Of a DNA stretch of 64,000 nt, positions 35,407-44,122 are shown piece after piece. Under the pieces are notes generated by a model. That model did no database searches, was not told the origin of the DNA, and was given only the letters and a program-made list of their open reading frames with translations. This stretch comes from Thalassocella blandensis (lineage in GTDB: Bacteria; Pseudomonadota; Gammaproteobacteria; Pseudomonadales; Cellvibrionaceae), in the NCBI GenBank assembly GCA_902141825.1, contig CABFPG010000003.1, positions 496,001 through 560,000 of the forward strand, given 5' to 3'. The translations under genes and the position numbers were made by a program. Within the stretch, counting starts at the first letter, position 1. Each line of letters begins with the position of its first letter.

Positions 35407-37641
35407 CTATTTATATTCTTCCAACCACTGATACAAGGCGTGCGCATCCAAAGGATTTGCCCAATGGAAACCCTGCGCAAGGGAGCAGCGAAGCGAGCGT
35501 AAAAACTCTACCTGATCACCGTTCTCAACGCCTTCGGCAACCACTTCAAGATTTAAATGTTCCGCCATTTCGATAATCATTTTAATAATGTCTTTCCCAT
35601 CTGGACTGGATGCGCCTTGAATCACGGTTTTATCCAATTTTAGACGATCGATGGGCATTTTTTGAATATGGTTAATGGAAGAAAAGCCTGTCCCAAAATC
35701 ATCCAGGGATAAAGTAAACCCTAAAGCCTTGATTTTTTCGAACAGCACCAGCGATGCATTCAAATCTTTCACCGCGAGGGATTCTGTCACTTCTAAATCA
35801 ATAAATTTTGGATCAATACCGAAGTCATCGGTGATCTTGCTGAGCATGTCAATCATACCCGGATTAATCAGTTGCACTACCGAAATATTGACCGACATGT
35901 GGCAATCAGACCAACCACGATTGTGCAGCTCAGACAATGTCGCCACGGCCTGTTTTAATATCCATGAACCCACTTTAACGATCAGACCGGATTTTTCAGC
36001 AAGCGGAATAAAGTTTTCCGGCAGTATCAATTGCCCTTTAGAATCGCGCCAACGCACCAGGGCTTCGAACCCCGTAATACGATTATCCTGTAAATTAAAT
36101 TTAGGCTGGTATACCACAAATAACTGATTGTGCTCATAAGCCTGACGCAACTGGTGCAGCATATCCAAGCGGCCAATAGCTTCATTGACCATAGCCGGAT
36201 CATAGCTGTGCACAACACCACGCTGCTTTTCCTTACCCATTTTCAAAACAGTCATCGCGTCTTTTATTGCTTCACTGCCACCCCCGTCTACATCACACAG
36301 CGGAACAAGACTGGCCGTAAATGAAATAGTCTGTTCTTCCTGAGCAATTATCAGCGGGTATTTGAACGGTTCTAATAAAAGCTCTGCATTCACCTTGTTG
36401 CTCTCACCCAGGACAGCGAATGTATCGTTGGCTACGCGCGCCACATAGGCTCCGTCAGAAAACTGTTGTTCCAGCTTTTTACTGACAACCTTCAAGGTTT
36501 CGTCGCCATAGTCCTGTCCTAATGAGGCGTTAATTTCAGAAAAGCCATCAATATCCAACATTCCCAGCACGAAATCATTCGATCCCCGCTCACTGGTACT
36601 CTTGGGCATAAATTTATCTATTTCATCCAGCAGCGCATTGCGATTGGGAAGGTTGAGCAGCACATCTTTATAGGCATAATCGCTCAAGCGATCAACACGG
36701 TCCAGATTATCCGCACAAATAGAGATATTACTGCAGAACAATTCCAATAACTGTTCATCGATTTCGTTTATCTCTGCATTACTGCTGACATAACACGCCA
36801 TATCACGCTCTTGCCCACCCAAATACAGCGCAATGCCATGTGGCCGGTAGACATGATGTTTGATTTTAAGACACTCAAGCAGAACGCGTTTTGCCTCGCC
36901 TTCGATCAGGTCCGTCACCGGTTGATCGATCAGTTCAACATAATGTCCTGCTGCAGCAATGATTCGCGGATCATCCTGGTCACCTTCACGACCTTTTCGT
37001 GAAACGCAAATTAGCCCTTCTGGCGTAATGCTGAGCAACCCAGACAAATGCAGGATAACGCCTTGAGCAAAATCATTAATACCTTTCTGGGTTAACAGCT
37101 GCGCGCAGGAGCTGACGATCATATTTAAACTGCGCTTGCCTGCCTCAATAGTTTGAATTTGCTTATAGGATCGTATTGCTGTAGTTAACGACGCGAACAA
37201 ACGCGCTTGCGTTAATTCCGACTTTAGTTTGTAGTCATTGATATCGTAATCACGAATAACTTCAATTTCCGGAGCCTGGTTCGGCTGGCCGGTGCGCAGA
37301 ATAATACGTGTATCCCGAATTTTTAATTCGTCGCGTATAACCGCCACCAAATCCAGACCGGCGTTTGGAGTTTCCATTACCACGTCCAGCAGTATCACCG
37401 CGATATCTTTATGCTTACTTAACACCTCGCGCGCTTCACGAGCGCTGTTAGCATGCATAAATTCCAGAGGTCGACCCACAACTTCCGTGTTTCGCAAAGC
37501 AAATGTGGTGGCCGAGTGAACGTCTTTTTCGTCGTCAATAATCAGCACCCGCCATACTGCGCGGTCGGGGTCAACAGAACCACCCGTCGCCTCTTCGACG
37601 AAATCCATTAAATCATCGCCATCCGAATCATCTTTACTCAT
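35407..37641 (-). CDS. Response regulator REC-DUF3369-GGDEF-EAL, probable c-di-GMP phosphodiesterase
   Basis: 744 residues: receiver domain (~30-155; acidic pocket IIDDE, phosphoacceptor Asp in ILLDVVM), DUF3369 (~165-310), GGDEF (~325-470), EAL (~490-735). At the GGDEF signature the sequence reads ANDTF, so cyclase activity is probably lost and the domain may be regulatory. The EAL domain keeps EALVRW, the VTESLA Glu, DDFGTGFSS and KLDKTVI, so it should hydrolyse c-di-GMP. It lies 99 bp downstream of the kinase gene on the same strand, forming a two-component pair. Confidence 0.9.
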   Translation of the reverse strand: MSKDDSDGDDLMDFVEEATGGSVDPDRAVWRVLIIDDEKDVHSATTFALRNTEVVGRPLEFMHANSAREAREVLSKHKDIAVILLDVVMETPNAGLDLVAVIRDELKIRDTRIILRTGQPNQAPEIEVIRDYDINDYKLKSELTQARLFASLTTAIRSYKQIQTIEAGKRSLNMIVSSCAQLLTQKGINDFAQGVILHLSGLLSITPEGLICVSRKGREGDQDDPRIIAAAGHYVELIDQPVTDLIEGEAKRVLLECLKIKHHVYRPHGIALYLGGQERDMACYVSSNAEINEIDEQLLELFCSNISICADNLDRVDRLSDYAYKDVLLNLPNRNALLDEIDKFMPKSTSERGSNDFVLGMLDIDGFSEINASLGQDYGDETLKVVSKKLEQQFSDGAYVARVANDTFAVLGESNKVNAELLLEPFKYPLIIAQEEQTISFTASLVPLCDVDGGGSEAIKDAMTVLKMGKEKQRGVVHSYDPAMVNEAIGRLDMLHQLRQAYEHNQLFVVYQPKFNLQDNRITGFEALVRWRDSKGQLILPENFIPLAEKSGLIVKVGSWILKQAVATLSELHNRGWSDCHMSVNISVVQLINPGMIDMLSKITDDFGIDPKFIDLEVTESLAVKDLNASLVLFEKIKALGFTLSLDDFGTGFSSINHIQKMPIDRLKLDKTVIQGASSPDGKDIIKMIIEMAEHLNLEVVAEGVENGDQVEFLRSLRCSLAQGFHWANPLDAHALYQWLEEYK

Positions 37642-37740
37642 TAGCCATTAAACCTTTTTATTGCGTTGTAGAGTTGGGTTTTCCATTCAATCTGCTTATG
37701 TTTTACGGGAGCATCATGCTCTTGTCTCCCTAACTTCGAC

Positions 37741-39375
37741 TTAGGGTTTTCCCAACTCATGATCCTGATTATTGTTTTGTTGTTCTTCTGTCTCGCCTTC
37801 AATAGCATCTTTAGGTTTCGGTGCGACCAAGGGAATTTTCAACACGAAGGTTGTTCCTACTCCCACTTCTGATCGCACTTCAATCGTACCGCCCAGCGCA
37901 GCTGTTACGATATTGTGCACAATATGCAAGCCCAGGCCATTGCCCCCTTCACCAAGCTTGGTGGTGAAGAATGGGTCAAAAATTCGGGAAAGGTTCTGTT
38001 CGTCAATACCACGACCATTATCGTCCACAATAATTTTGACCGCGCCCGGCTGTTGCACAGTCGTGATTTGGATGTGTCCATTTTCACGATCATCAAAAGC
38101 ATGCAAAATCGCATTATTCAGCAAGTTGGTAATCACCTGCCCCAATGGTCCGGGATAACTGTCGAGCGCTACATCGCCATGCTCTTTGATTTCCAGCGTA
38201 TAAGGTGCATGCTTCATCAAAGTTGCCATGGTGATACGCGTTTCTTTCAATAGGCTGGACAACATAAAGCGCCGACGATGGGCTGTGGTCCTGTCAACGG
38301 CAACCTGCTTGAAGCTGGATACTAATTCAGATGCTTTTTCCAAGCTGACGCACACGAGGTTCATACCTTCGTCCATATCACTTAAATAGGCTTCCAGTGC
38401 AGACCGTTTCAAACCGTTTTGCATGTCATCGCGAATTTTGTGCGTTGAGTCGTACAAGGAACTGGCCACCGTCAAACCATTACCTATCGGCGTATTTAAT
38501 TCATGGGCAATACCGGCCACCAGCGAACCGAGTGCGGCAAGCTTTTCTGACTGCACCAGTTCGCCTTGCGCGTGGCGTAGTTTATCCAAAGTGCCTTGCA
38601 GCTCCGTATTAACCTCTTCAAGATCTGCTGTCCGCTCTTTCACACGCTCTTCCAGATCGTGAAAGGACCGACTCAAGACCCCCCGCATGCGCTCCAACTG
38701 ATTGGACAACACGCCAAATTCGTCATTCCCGAGTTTGGGAATCTGCGTTTGCAAGTCCCCCATGGCAATACCGGCAGCAGACCGCTCCAGCAAGTGCAGT
38801 GGGATGGTGACACGCTTACGCAGAAAAAAGCTCATGAGGGCGACGGAGAACACCAATTGCACGGAGAGAATCGTCAATAATAGACGCGACTGGTTTTCTG
38901 CCCGGTTTCGCGCTTCTTTTAACGAATAAACCAGCTTCACAACGCCCAGCTTATCGCCATCGTACTTTATCTCTCGGGTTAAGGAGATGCTGTCCTCTTT
39001 GGTTCTGTCCTCCTTTTTATAGGACAAAAATTCGCGATGATTGGGCGTTTCTACATATATTGTCAGCACGGACTTATCCACACTGATCGCCTCAATTAAA
39101 GGCTTGCCCAGATCGGGGGATATATTCCACAGCGGCAGCGTCAAACCTGCTTGCAGCAAATCAATATAGCTGTTAGCGGCTGTGTGCGTATCATGCGTGA
39201 TGGTTTGATTGAAGTTTTCACGGATCAGGATCGTCCCACTGATAAGAGCGGGAAAGGCGATAGAAAAGAGCACCAGCACAAGAAGTACTTGCTGCAAACT
39301 GCGGTAGGCTCTTACCTTCTGAAATGCGTTTTTGCGACTTACAGAATTCGTCTGCGACACCGCGTCGTTGCTCAT
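37741..39375 (-). CDS. Membrane sensor histidine kinase
   Basis: 544 residues from the ATG at 39375 (a TTG five codons upstream is weaker). Two membrane helices (near 30-52 and 170-190) flank a ~115-residue periplasmic sensor domain of no recognised family. HAMP (~195-245), a coiled coil, then HisKA with phospho-His in AGIAHELNTPIGN. The HATPase has N, G1 and G2 boxes (LLNNAILHAF, DNGRGI, GGNGLGLHIV). The partner is the REC-GGDEF-EAL protein downstream, so the pathway ends in c-di-GMP turnover. The input signal is unknown. Confidence 0.9.
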   Translation of the reverse strand: MSNDAVSQTNSVSRKNAFQKVRAYRSLQQVLLVLVLFSIAFPALISGTILIRENFNQTITHDTHTAANSYIDLLQAGLTLPLWNISPDLGKPLIEAISVDKSVLTIYVETPNHREFLSYKKEDRTKEDSISLTREIKYDGDKLGVVKLVYSLKEARNRAENQSRLLLTILSVQLVFSVALMSFFLRKRVTIPLHLLERSAAGIAMGDLQTQIPKLGNDEFGVLSNQLERMRGVLSRSFHDLEERVKERTADLEEVNTELQGTLDKLRHAQGELVQSEKLAALGSLVAGIAHELNTPIGNGLTVASSLYDSTHKIRDDMQNGLKRSALEAYLSDMDEGMNLVCVSLEKASELVSSFKQVAVDRTTAHRRRFMLSSLLKETRITMATLMKHAPYTLEIKEHGDVALDSYPGPLGQVITNLLNNAILHAFDDRENGHIQITTVQQPGAVKIIVDDNGRGIDEQNLSRIFDPFFTTKLGEGGNGLGLHIVHNIVTAALGGTIEVRSEVGVGTTFVLKIPLVAPKPKDAIEGETEEQQNNNQDHELGKP

Positions 39376-39628
39376 GCTTTGTCCGCTCAAATGTTTGCCC
39401 TATTCCAAAAGTATAGCACCCAAACTCCTCCCTGACTTTACCTGCCAAACATCCCTCAGGCTTTTAACGCCTTTATACCAGCTGAACGGCCATTCACGAC
39501 GGTTTTACAGGGAATTGTCAAAAATAAATTCCGGGTTAGTACATTACCGAATTAATAGTTTGTTTTATATAAACTTTTTTTCGCATGATAATGACCGTAA
39601 GCTGCAGATTCAATAAGTCCGTCACTGA

Positions 39629-40357
39629 TCATCCGAATTGGTTTTGTTTCAGGATGATTTTAGCTCTTTGCCAGTCCGGCATTACAGAGGAAATTAAACG
39701 CCAAAAACGGTCATTGTGGTGTCGTTCCAGCAGGTGCGCCATCTCATGTACCACGACATACTCAAGACAATGGAAGGGATATTGCGCCAGACTTAAATTC
39801 AGCCAAATCCGGCGGTCTGAAATATTACAAGTGCCCCAACGGGTTTTCATCCTCTTAATTCGCCACTCATCTACTTTTACCCCGAGCCGAGGTTCGTAAA
39901 GCTCGACCAGTTCAGGAATACGCTGCTGCAAGGCTTTGCGATAAAACTTATGCAATGCATCTTGCCTGAATTGCCGGGTATTTTGTTTCACCGATAAATG
40001 TAAAGTGGACGCGTCCAGAAATGATTGGCGTAAGTTCTCCGCCTTTATTATTTTAAGCTGTATCGGCTGCCCGAAAAAAAAGTGAGTATCCGCTTCAGCG
40101 AATTCAGGTTCTACTGGCAGCGGCTGCTGTTGAATATGCGACTGCTGTTGTTTGATCCAGGTGAGATTCGCACGGAGAAAACGCTCAATCTCTCCCCTAG
40201 AAGCTCGCATGGGCGCAGACACTTTAACCTCCCCGTGGGGAGGTTTTACAGCTACTCGCAGATATTTCATTTTCTTGCGCCGAAGCTCCATTTGCGTCCC
40301 ATCAATTTCCAATAACACGACACCAGTTTTCGTTTTTGCTCTAACAGGGAACAACAT
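39629..40357 (-). CDS. YgjP/SprT-like zinc metallopeptidase (M48-type, DUF45)
   Basis: 242 residues from the ATG at 40357, preceded by GAGGTG; a start 10 codons upstream is less likely. The C-terminal half has the zinc site HEMAHLLERHH and the family segment KTRWGTCN...IWLNLSLAQYP. Stand-alone YgjP-like metallopeptidases are widespread and poorly characterised; in some bacteria they sit by restriction genes, which is not the case here. Confidence 0.88.
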   Translation of the reverse strand: MLFPVRAKTKTGVVLLEIDGTQMELRRKKMKYLRVAVKPPHGEVKVSAPMRASRGEIERFLRANLTWIKQQQSHIQQQPLPVEPEFAEADTHFFFGQPIQLKIIKAENLRQSFLDASTLHLSVKQNTRQFRQDALHKFYRKALQQRIPELVELYEPRLGVKVDEWRIKRMKTRWGTCNISDRRIWLNLSLAQYPFHCLEYVVVHEMAHLLERHHNDRFWRLISSVMPDWQRAKIILKQNQFG

Positions 40358-40674
40358 ACACCTCAATTTTTCTCGGCAAAAAAGCATTATGCCGGACAGA
40401 TATTTTTTTAAAAGTTATAAAAGCAGCCCCCCGTCCAAACAAGACGTTTTTTTTGCAGCTGGAATTCAAATGAGTGTTTTAGTAACAAGTGCCTCCGCTA
40501 CCATTTGTTACGCTTTTTTTGCTTCAATATTTTCAAAAACTGCACTGAAAATGCACCGCGAACATTTTGCTATAACTTTTTAAGTTTGCGTTCAAATAAC
40601 CGTTGACTCTTTACTAAATTCGTATAACCTTAAGCGCAGCTGGAAAGCGCGGCTTGTCATTATGTTAATTCGCA

Positions 40675-40685
40675 TGACGTACAAA
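40675..40685 (+). promoter_or_regulatory. Cold-box-like element in csp leader
   Basis: TGACGTACA followed by AA matches the first nine bases of the enterobacterial cspA cold box (TGACGTACAGA). It lies about 380 bases before the csp start codon, further than in E. coli cspA (leader about 160 bases). Confidence 0.5.
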
Positions 40686-40776
40686 AGCGACTGCAAGATT
40701 CCGGTCAGCGCGTACGAATGCCAACGTACATTTTTCAAGATGCAACTTCCCAAAAGAAGTCGCCAAAATGGAATAC

Positions 40777-40814
40777 GTTGGTTGGATTGAGTTTGATGTT
40801 AACGTCAAACCAAC
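40777..40814 (+). promoter_or_regulatory. Inverted-repeat cluster in csp leader
   Basis: GTTGGTT at 40777-40783 pairs with AACCAAC at 40808-40814. Within it, 40792-40809 is a near-perfect 18-bp palindrome centred on GTTAAC. The two pairings share bases, so alternative structures are possible, as expected for a temperature-sensitive leader. Confidence 0.4.
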
Positions 40815-41057
40815 AGTCACGCTGCCCTCTGCAATATTGTAATCGTCACAAGCCTATTAGTACTTCTGGAGCGGTTCGTTTGATCCAACCCGGCAATCTG
40901 TAGGTTCTCGTCTTGTTCTCCTCATATGCAACATCCCACTCTCAGCAGAACATACCCAATTCTTGGTTTTCTATTGCGAGCATTTAGCAGGTTCTCAATA
41001 GTGCTGTAGACAAGTCGAGGGTGATTTATTTTTTTATAAGTAACAGGTTACACAACT

Positions 41058-41264
41058 ATGGCTAAATCTACCGGCACAGTAAAATGGTTCAACGAGCGTA
41101 AAGGTTTCGGTTTTATTTCAACGGAATCTGGCCCTGATGTTTTCGCACATTTTAGCGCGATTACAGGCAGTGGATTTAAGACGCTTAACGAAGGACAAAA
41201 AGTTGAGTTCGATATCACTGATGGAAAAAAAGGACCACAAGCCGAAAATATCGTTACACTATAA
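41058..41264 (+). CDS. Cold-shock domain protein (CspA family)
   Basis: 68 residues, a single cold-shock domain. RNP1 is KGFGFI and RNP2 is VFAHF; the N-terminus [15 protein letters not shown] is typical. It binds single-stranded RNA/DNA and relieves mRNA secondary structure. RNP2 is usually VFVHF or VFAHF in this group, so it is intact. A terminator follows. Which paralogue it is cannot be told here. Confidence 0.95.
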   Translation: MAKSTGTVKWFNERKGFGFISTESGPDVFAHFSAITGSGFKTLNEGQKVEFDITDGKKGPQAENIVTL

Positions 41265-41346
41265 GGCCGCACTACCCGCGCTCTAAAACGTCTGGATTCC
41301 AGCGCTACAGCACTCGGAAACAGCGTCTACCCACAGAATTGTTTGT

Positions 41347-41367
41347 AAGGGGCTATACCAGCCCCTT
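41347..41367 (+). terminator. Rho-independent terminator of csp gene
   Basis: AAGGGGCT / AGCCCCTT with a 5-nt loop, followed by ATTTTAT. It lies about 80 bases after the stop codon. Confidence 0.8.
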
Positions 41368-41377
41368 ATTTTATGTC

Positions 41378-41431
41378 GCTTACTATAAGCTCCATACTAT
41401 AAGCCCCATATTTTGAGCCCCCTACTTTAAA
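41378..41431. repeat. Degenerate 12-14 bp tandem units after csp terminator
   Basis: Units: gcttactataag, ctccatactataag, ccccatattttgag, ccccctactttaaa. Unit lengths are 12, 14, 14 and 14. It is a weaker member of the same kind of array as at 12553 and 20065. Confidence 0.5.
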
Positions 41432-41772
41432 ACCCTTCAAATCAAACGTCTTTTTATACCTCTTAAATCGCAACCTCTGCGCCGGCCATCGATCTTCCCT
41501 CTCGAATGGCACTCATTGCAAATGATGTTCACCGCCGTCAATACAGCATCAAAGCACTGACAATCCAAACCCCGCAAACCAGAACATCCAGACACACGTA
41601 ACCATTCTGAGGGAATACGTTTTCCAAACTTACACATGGGCATTCGTAACAGCCAACGAAAAGCCTTGTCAGGGCGTCTAATGGAGAAATAAAGACGCGC
41701 TGTATATAAGCTTTATGATGTTTCCAGAAACACTCAGCATTAGCTTTACAAAAGTGCAGGTCAGTTTATTTT

Positions 41773-41967
41773 TTAATTTTCCTGTTGAACATCCACATAA
41801 ATATGCTGTTCATCATCATCCAAATCAACACTGACACTAACCAGCATAGGTGCACAACACACATGGCAATCTTCCACATACTGCTGTGTTTCAACCGAGG
41901 GATCTATTAACAAGGTAAGGAGTTCGCCACAATACGGGCAGCCTATCTGAGACTCATGTAAATGCAT
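41773..41967 (-). CDS. CPXCG-motif cysteine-rich small protein
   Basis: 64 residues. CPYCGE near the N-terminus and CHVCCAP in the middle provide four zinc ligands, matching the CPXCG cysteine-rich family of small conserved gammaproteobacterial proteins of unknown function. The acidic tail (DLDDDEQ) is also typical. Confidence 0.88.
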   Translation of the reverse strand: MHLHESQIGCPYCGELLTLLIDPSVETQQYVEDCHVCCAPMLVSVSVDLDDDEQHIYVDVQQEN

Positions 41968-42147
41968 GCTGTAACTTTTTTATTGCCGATGGGTAATTTA
42001 TTATTTTTCCGCGCTATTGCCGTTTAATTTCTCACGCAAATGTAGCACTTTTATCACCAACGCGCGGATTGAATTTGAGTTTTATTTTAGTGCAGATAAA
42101 AAGACCGAGAGGCAAATAAAGAGGTAAAAACCGGCTTTAAGCATTGG

Positions 42148-42170
42148 CAATCACCCAATCACCCAATCAC
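42148..42170. repeat. Short 8-bp tandem repeat (caatcacc)
   Basis: Two full copies plus seven bases of a third, ending 10 bases past the stop of the NIT-like gene on its 3' side. Confidence 0.6.
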
Positions 42171-42179
42171 AGAGGACGG

Positions 42180-43160
42180 TTAAATCTCTTTAACCCAATC
42201 TTCCAGCTCTTCGTTATGTGTTAAGCGCACAACATATAATCCCTCTTCCACAATTTTCCAATATGCATCAATAATCGAAGTGGCCAGATCAAACAATTGT
42301 GACGCCGATGCTTTCACCGTACCAGGCGTGAGAATACTGCCTTCAATCAACGATAGAAGATAAACAAACTTTGTTTCAAGTTCATTAATCAACCCCAGAG
42401 AATGAAAATACCCCTGAGATAAGGACCTCAAACGCTCGCCGCAATGGCGAATTTTTTCATTTCTCTCCCGGGCGCAATCAATAAAAAACCGCAGCTTTCG
42501 CGCAAGCGTTTCATCCACCTCACCCAAAGCAGCGCAATAAGTTGCCAACCCACGAATCTTCGCCATGAATTCAATCATTACTGGAAGTTGCGAACAGATA
42601 AAATCCAGCACTTCAATTTTCTTTATCGCTTTAGGATAAAGGCCATCATCATTGTCCGCCGACAACGCATAGTTCGATGTTTTATTTGGCAAACCCGCCA
42701 GGAGGGGTGTTTCCAGCATCTTAGACAGTGCTAGAATGGTCGAAAATAGCTGTTCTATAAAGTGAGAATGCAATTCAAAATTATCGCTCAGGCGATCATC
42801 TTGCCAACCATCGCGAATGGTTTGCCAAGCTAGCCGGATATTTTCCAGATCTCGGGGCTTAATAATCTCATCACTTTTGGCACTGTAGGTTTCAAACAAC
42901 GCAATACGTTTTTGGAGTTGCATTTGCAGCAAGTGAAAATCTTTTTCAAAAACCTTGTTACCTGCCAGCAGCCCCATACTGATACCGCGATGACGCTGCA
43001 CCGCTTTTACAATATGGTTCAATTGATTAACGAGGCTTAAGGTTAATTCACGTCGCGTAAAAAGATCGCATAACTGTGAATGAACTTCCTCATTATTATT
43101 GTTGTTTTCTTGCTCAACGAGTATGGGCATACTTTGTAAATTGCCAAAACGACTATTCAT
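42180..43160 (-). CDS. Soluble NIT-like (nitrate/nitrite-sensing fold) protein
   Basis: 326 residues, entirely helical in appearance, with no signal peptide or membrane segment. The segment NHIVKAVQRHRGISMGLLAG resembles the start of the NIT domain (LQ.ERG.S.G.LA). NIT domains usually sit in membrane receptors between two helices; here the domain is soluble and has no recognisable output domain. A run of five Asn lies near residue 20. It may be a stand-alone sensor or a partner of another signalling protein. Confidence 0.6.
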   Translation of the reverse strand: MNSRFGNLQSMPILVEQENNNNNEEVHSQLCDLFTRRELTLSLVNQLNHIVKAVQRHRGISMGLLAGNKVFEKDFHLLQMQLQKRIALFETYSAKSDEIIKPRDLENIRLAWQTIRDGWQDDRLSDNFELHSHFIEQLFSTILALSKMLETPLLAGLPNKTSNYALSADNDDGLYPKAIKKIEVLDFICSQLPVMIEFMAKIRGLATYCAALGEVDETLARKLRFFIDCARERNEKIRHCGERLRSLSQGYFHSLGLINELETKFVYLLSLIEGSILTPGTVKASASQLFDLATSIIDAYWKIVEEGLYVVRLTHNEELEDWVKEI

Positions 43161-43444
43161 AATTGTACTTCAAATTACAGCAGCTAATGCGGACTAACGG
43201 TAGTCATGCTTTTGTGATTAAGCATCCCCCATGGGCTTTGCCGGACGTGATTCGACCGTAGTTACCACAGCGGTTTCCGTAACCGCGCCCTCAGAGAATC
43301 AAATGATTTTAGATCCTGAGCAATATGCAAGCAGCGTACCATTGAAACACTGAAGAGTATTTGCTGTCTTATGAGTTCTTAAAACGACAAAATCCACAAT
43401 TACCTGAAACTAAAAGCCAATAAAACTTAAAGAGACGACTTATC

Positions 43445-43951
43445 ATGACTCGATTTATCTCACTAACCAAATACTTGTGCCCACTGATAGTGCTTTTTTG
43501 CTCTGCGTCGTTTGCAGCAGCAGAATCCAGCTCCCCAAAAAACGCCAAAGTATTTATTAAAGAGCCTGCAGACGGTGCAACCGTTCAAAATCCAGTCAAA
43601 GTGGTGTTTGGCATTGAGAATATGATGTTAATGCCAGCCGGCGTACCACACTCGGACAGCGGCCACCATCACCTGTTGGTGGATGTCAAAACACTGCCTG
43701 AAGCCGGCAAGTCCATCCCAGCCGATGATCAGCACATCCACTTTGGCAAGGCGCAAACAGAAACAACTCTGAATTTAGCGCCGGGAAAGCATACCCTGCA
43801 ATTGATGCTAGGCGATCATCTGCATATGCCGCACAACCCACCTGTCGTGTCAAAGAAGATCACTATCACAGTGGCTGCCCCGGTCGCAGAAGCTGAAACT
43901 AAAGCGCCAGCAAAACCGAACAAAAAACCAACAGAAGCTGACGCAAAATAA
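43445..43951 (+). CDS. DUF4399 periplasmic protein
   Basis: 168 residues, signal peptide to about residue 26. The body matches DUF4399: AKVFIKEPADGATVQNPVKVVFGIENM, then a His-rich SGHHHLLVD, and GKHTLQLMLGDHLHMPHNPP. The conserved His residues hint at metal binding, which is not established. The Lys/Pro/Ala-rich tail is low complexity. It is monocistronic, with an inverted repeat after it. Confidence 0.88.
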   Translation: MTRFISLTKYLCPLIVLFCSASFAAAESSSPKNAKVFIKEPADGATVQNPVKVVFGIENMMLMPAGVPHSDSGHHHLLVDVKTLPEAGKSIPADDQHIHFGKAQTETTLNLAPGKHTLQLMLGDHLHMPHNPPVVSKKITITVAAPVAEAETKAPAKPNKKPTEADAK

Positions 43952-43959
43952 GTTTTTCC

Positions 43960-43995
43960 CGGCGACATATTGAGCGGTTTTTCTCTTTGTCGCCG
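43960..43995 (+). terminator. Inverted repeat after DUF4399 gene
   Basis: CGGCGACA (43960-43967) pairs perfectly with TGTCGCCG (43988-43995) across a 20-nt loop. No T-run follows, so this is a possible, not certain, terminator. Confidence 0.4.
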
Positions 43996-44087
43996 CTTCC
44001 CTTCCTGATCTTCCCTATTTCTCCACTGCAGCACAAGAATTCGACCCTTATGGCTTACCTTAGTGGGCCTAAGTCCCTATAATGCGA

Positions 44088-44093
44088 GCTTTT
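44088..44093 (+). promoter_or_regulatory. Consensus -10 box of leuS promoter
   Basis: A perfect TATAAT 30 bases before the leuS start codon. No good -35 is present at 16-18 bases, so the promoter may depend on an activator or on the GC-rich discriminator that follows (GCGAGC). Confidence 0.4.
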
Positions 44094-44122
44094 CCTCATC
44101 CAACAGCAAGCATTCAGTGAAT

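Larger units (their letters stand above)
40358..41057. other. 700-bp region upstream of the cold-shock gene
   Basis: No protein gene is supported. It holds a TTGACT/TATAAC pair at 40603-40628 with a short 14-bp spacer, a cold-box-like element at 40675 and an inverted-repeat cluster at 40777-40814. Together these suggest a long structured 5' leader for the csp gene. Confidence 0.5.
41265..41772. other. 508-bp intergenic region after csp
   Basis: Holds the csp terminator (41347-41367) and a short 12-14 bp array (41378-41431). A 68-codon minus-strand frame with several Cys (41437-41643) has no recognised family and is not called. Confidence 0.4.

Noticed and set aside
41437-41643. Cys-containing 68-codon minus-strand frame (CNECHSRGK)
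   Set aside because: A CxxC pair alone is weak; it has no complete zinc-ribbon or HNH pattern and no ribosome site. Could be a decayed gene, but I cannot support it.
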